DNA of 64,000 bases from Pseudobdellovibrionaceae bacterium. GTDB lineage: Bacteria; Bdellovibrionota; Bdellovibrionia; Bdellovibrionales; UBA1609. Shown here piece after piece: positions 62,335 to 64,000 of the stretch. Both the position numbers and the translations under genes were made by a program. The notes beneath the pieces were generated by a model. It searched no databases and was not told where the DNA came from. It saw only the letters and a list, made by a program, of their open reading frames with translations. Location: positions 33,315-97,314 of the forward strand of contig CANEZP010000017.1 in NCBI GenBank assembly GCA_947444305.1. The letters are read 5' to 3'. How positions within the stretch are numbered: position 1 is the stretch's first letter; each line of letters begins with the position of its first letter.

Positions 62335-63036
62335 ATGCTAAAAGAAAAAGTACTCCTCGTCGAAGATGCGCGTGACATGCAAATGATCGTGATGGCGACG
62401 ATCGGTAACGATTGCGCGCTCACGTGCACCGGCTCGCTGGATGAAGCGCGCAATGCACTTCAAGAAGAAGTTTTTTCATTGATTCTGTTGGACGTAGGTC
62501 TTCCCGACGGCTCCGGTTTCGATTTCTGTTTGGCGTTGCGGGCCCAGGGAAAATTTAAGGCGGTTCCGATCATCTTCCTTACGGGCGAAGACGGCATTAC
62601 CCAAAGGGTCCGGGGTTTCGATTACGGGGCCGACGACTACATCGTCAAACCGTTCGAGCCGAACGAATTCAAGGCGCGCGTATTTTCCAAGCTGAAACGC
62701 AAGACCGAAGCGGCCGAGCAAAGTTCATTTTCAAGCGGAAAATTTTCGGTAGATTGGTCGACGCAAAAAGCGACGAAGATCAACAAAGACGGCTCGAAGG
62801 CCGAATTAGCGTTAACCCCGATCGAATTTAAATTACTGGTTCAGTTCCTACGCAACGAGAACAAGATTTTTTCCCGCGAAGAACTATTGGTTGCGGTTTG
62901 GGGCAGCGCCGTTCACGTGTCCGGTCACACCGTCGACACGCACATATCCTCGCTTCGTAAAAAAGTCGGAGAATACAGCGTGTTCTTCAAAGCGGTCGTT
63001 AAAAAAGGGTATCGCTACAGTACGACCGAAGCTTAG
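62335..63036 (+). CDS. OmpR/PhoB-family response regulator
   Basis: 233 residues. The receiver has acidic pocket VEDARD, phospho-acceptor D53 (LILLDVGLPDGSG), switch threonine (FLTGED) and KPFEP lysine. The C-terminal winged helix-turn-helix has LTPIEFKLLVQFL, FSREELLVAVWG, VDTHISSLRKKV and the GYRYS wing typical of the PhoB/OmpR DNA-binding domain. It is divergent from the hybrid kinase, whose HPt could donate the phosphate. A transcription factor with unknown targets. Confidence 0.95.
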   Translation: MLKEKVLLVEDARDMQMIVMATIGNDCALTCTGSLDEARNALQEEVFSLILLDVGLPDGSGFDFCLALRAQGKFKAVPIIFLTGEDGITQRVRGFDYGADDYIVKPFEPNEFKARVFSKLKRKTEAAEQSSFSSGKFSVDWSTQKATKINKDGSKAELALTPIEFKLLVQFLRNENKIFSREELLVAVWGSAVHVSGHTVDTHISSLRKKVGEYSVFFKAVVKKGYRYSTTEA

Positions 63037-63044
63037 TCGGCGAG

Positions 63045-64000
63045 TTAGTACCAGACGATGACCCGGCCGGCGCCGCCAACGCCGCCACCGCTCGCGATGA
63101 CGAGCAACGTTGCGCCGCCGCCGCCACCGCCGCCGCCCGGAGCAATGCCCGGAGCGCCCGGCGTGCCGCCGTTATTCGCACCAATGCCGCCGGCACCACC
63201 GCCGCCGCTCGCAACACCACCCGCTCCGCCGACCGCGGCAACCGCTAACGTAAGACTCGCGCCGCCGCGGCCACCCGCCATGTTGATTGCCGCCGATGAA
63301 GTTCCGCCAAGACCGAAGCCCGTGCCCGCACCACCTGCGCCACCGGTCGCGCTTAAGCCGCTAAACGAAGTTGCGCCGCCGGGATTACCCGTAAAGCCCG
63401 CGAGCCCGCCCGCACCGACCGTCACCGGAATCGTCGCGCCTGGCGTAACGGCAAGAATGGCGGCGCCGTAACCTCCGGCCCCTCCGCCTTCGCCGCCGGC
63501 CGTTAAGATGCCGGTGCTCCCGCCGCCCCCACCGCCCCAAGCCTGGACATAAACTTTCGAAACGCCGGCGGGTACATTGAATGAACCTGAAGCGCTAAAT
63601 ACCTGCATGTTTTGAAATGCCACGGGCAAGCCGGTTAACGCGCTGGCGTCAAGCGCGGGTAATTTACCTGCACTATCCAACTGCACTATTTTGTTAGCCG
63701 TGGTGCCGGTGTCCACCGCAATTGTACCGGACGTGACGCTTAAACCCGCACCCGCCGTGACCAAACCTTTTTGCGAAGCCGTGGCGGTTGGGATCGGATT
63801 GCAGACCATCGAATCGGTGAGCGATGACCAGCCCATCGACTCCGAAGCCGAACAATTTGCCGTCGCGAAAACATTGCCCGCGACCGTGCTTTTAATATCA
63901 AGAAGATTCAACGTGACCGGCGCCCAGTTGCTGCCGTCGAACTTCAAAAATTGACCCGCGCCCGCACCGCTGAAGTTCAGCGTTTGTCCTTGGATTTTAT
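63045..64000 (-). CDS. C-terminal part of a trimeric-fibre / adhesin-like protein with glycine-rich tip, N-terminus beyond window
   Basis: The frame is open to the right edge, with about 317 residues visible. The first visible part reads like a phage tail-fibre or trimeric shaft (QGQTLNFSGAGAGQFLKFDGSNW, then ASQKGLVTAGAGLSV and DSAGKLPALDASALTG). A linker (NMQVFSASGSFNVPAGVSKVYVQAWG) precedes a tip of about 170 residues that is over 40% Gly, in runs such as GGGGGGS and GAGGYG, and ends GAGRVIVWY. The polyglycine tip recalls phage adhesin tips and the 'mosaic adhesive trimer' fibres of Bdellovibrio used for prey contact. Whether this is a phage or a host fibre cannot be settled here. It converges on the OmpR gene with a 9-base gap. 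Confidence 0.75.
   Translation of the reverse strand, partial: KIQGQTLNFSGAGAGQFLKFDGSNWAPVTLNLLDIKSTVAGNVFATANCSASESMGWSSLTDSMVCNPIPTATASQKGLVTAGAGLSVTSGTIAVDTGTTANKIVQLDSAGKLPALDASALTGLPVAFQNMQVFSASGSFNVPAGVSKVYVQAWGGGGGGSTGILTAGGEGGGAGGYGAAILAVTPGATIPVTVGAGGLAGFTGNPGGATSFSGLSATGGAGGAGTGFGLGGTSSAAINMAGGRGGASLTLAVAAVGGAGGVASGGGGAGGIGANNGGTPGAPGIAPGGGGGGGGATLLVIASGGGVGGAGRVIVWY

Noticed and set aside
63058..63471. Rightward Pro/Ala-rich open frame of 137 codons
   Set aside because: It is the antisense of the glycine-rich fibre tip. Gly codons read on the other strand give Pro/Ala runs.
1..64000. CRISPR arrays, tRNA, rRNA or insertion sequences
   Set aside because: I found no regularly spaced direct repeats, no cloverleaf-like segments with TTCGA arms in gaps, no rRNA sequence and no transposase-like frames.

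Overview
The window (about 55% G+C by eye, densely coded on both strands) looks like chromosomal DNA from a Gram-negative bacterium of the Bdellovibrionota (Bdellovibrio-like). This is inference. It rests on lipoproteins with an F-x-N-C lipobox (FANCS, FTNCG, FQNCG), many exported proteins of unknown family, a TonB receptor and OpgG (so an outer membrane is present), many two-component proteins, and a truncated fibre gene at the right edge that resembles the trimeric fibre/adhesin genes of predatory Bdellovibrio. I saw no tRNA, rRNA, CRISPR array, insertion sequence or intact prophage.

Layout. 1-3.1 kb: leftward operon with map and three unassigned genes, the last running off the left edge. 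3.2-9.2 kb: exported KatG, a GH3-like protein with a missing catalytic loop, a QEGLA/MATCAP-type metallopeptidase-like protein and Hsp20. 9.6-16 kb: a glutamine amidotransferase cut by an in-frame TGA, a CNNM/CBS membrane protein, a LigD-type DNA ligase and small exported proteins. 16-23.5 kb: response regulator plus kinase, OpgG plus TonB receptor, and an exported DHH-type phosphoesterase. 23.7-26.6 kb: tightly overlapping SDR, histidine phosphatase, NAD(P)HX dehydratase and CheB-like genes. 26.6-31.1 kb: kaiC-kaiB-kaiB-hybrid kinase operon with a divergent HPt-like gene whose phospho-acceptor histidine is replaced by alanine.

31-44 kb: MFS transporter, several exported proteins and lipoproteins, and the most striking gene, a 1119-residue protein with a signal peptide, two AAA+ domains and an FtsH-type (M41) zinc protease domain. 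A small caspase-like protein lies downstream. 44-51 kb: signalling proteins, three very small genes including a SemiSWEET, an M23-like protein and a divergent PEP carboxylase. 51-59 kb: KatE with a strong terminator, hemerythrin, RecQ plus ParB-like protein, GNAT plus orphan terminase-small-subunit-like protein, and a second SDR. 59-64 kb: CBS protein, hybrid kinase with its own HPt, OmpR-type regulator, and the glycine-rich fibre gene.

Common themes are oxidative-stress defence (KatG in the envelope, KatE in the cytosol, hemerythrin), signal transduction including a KaiBC module, and envelope biology. Genes are often linked by 1-14 base overlaps, and several convergent pairs overlap at their 3' ends.
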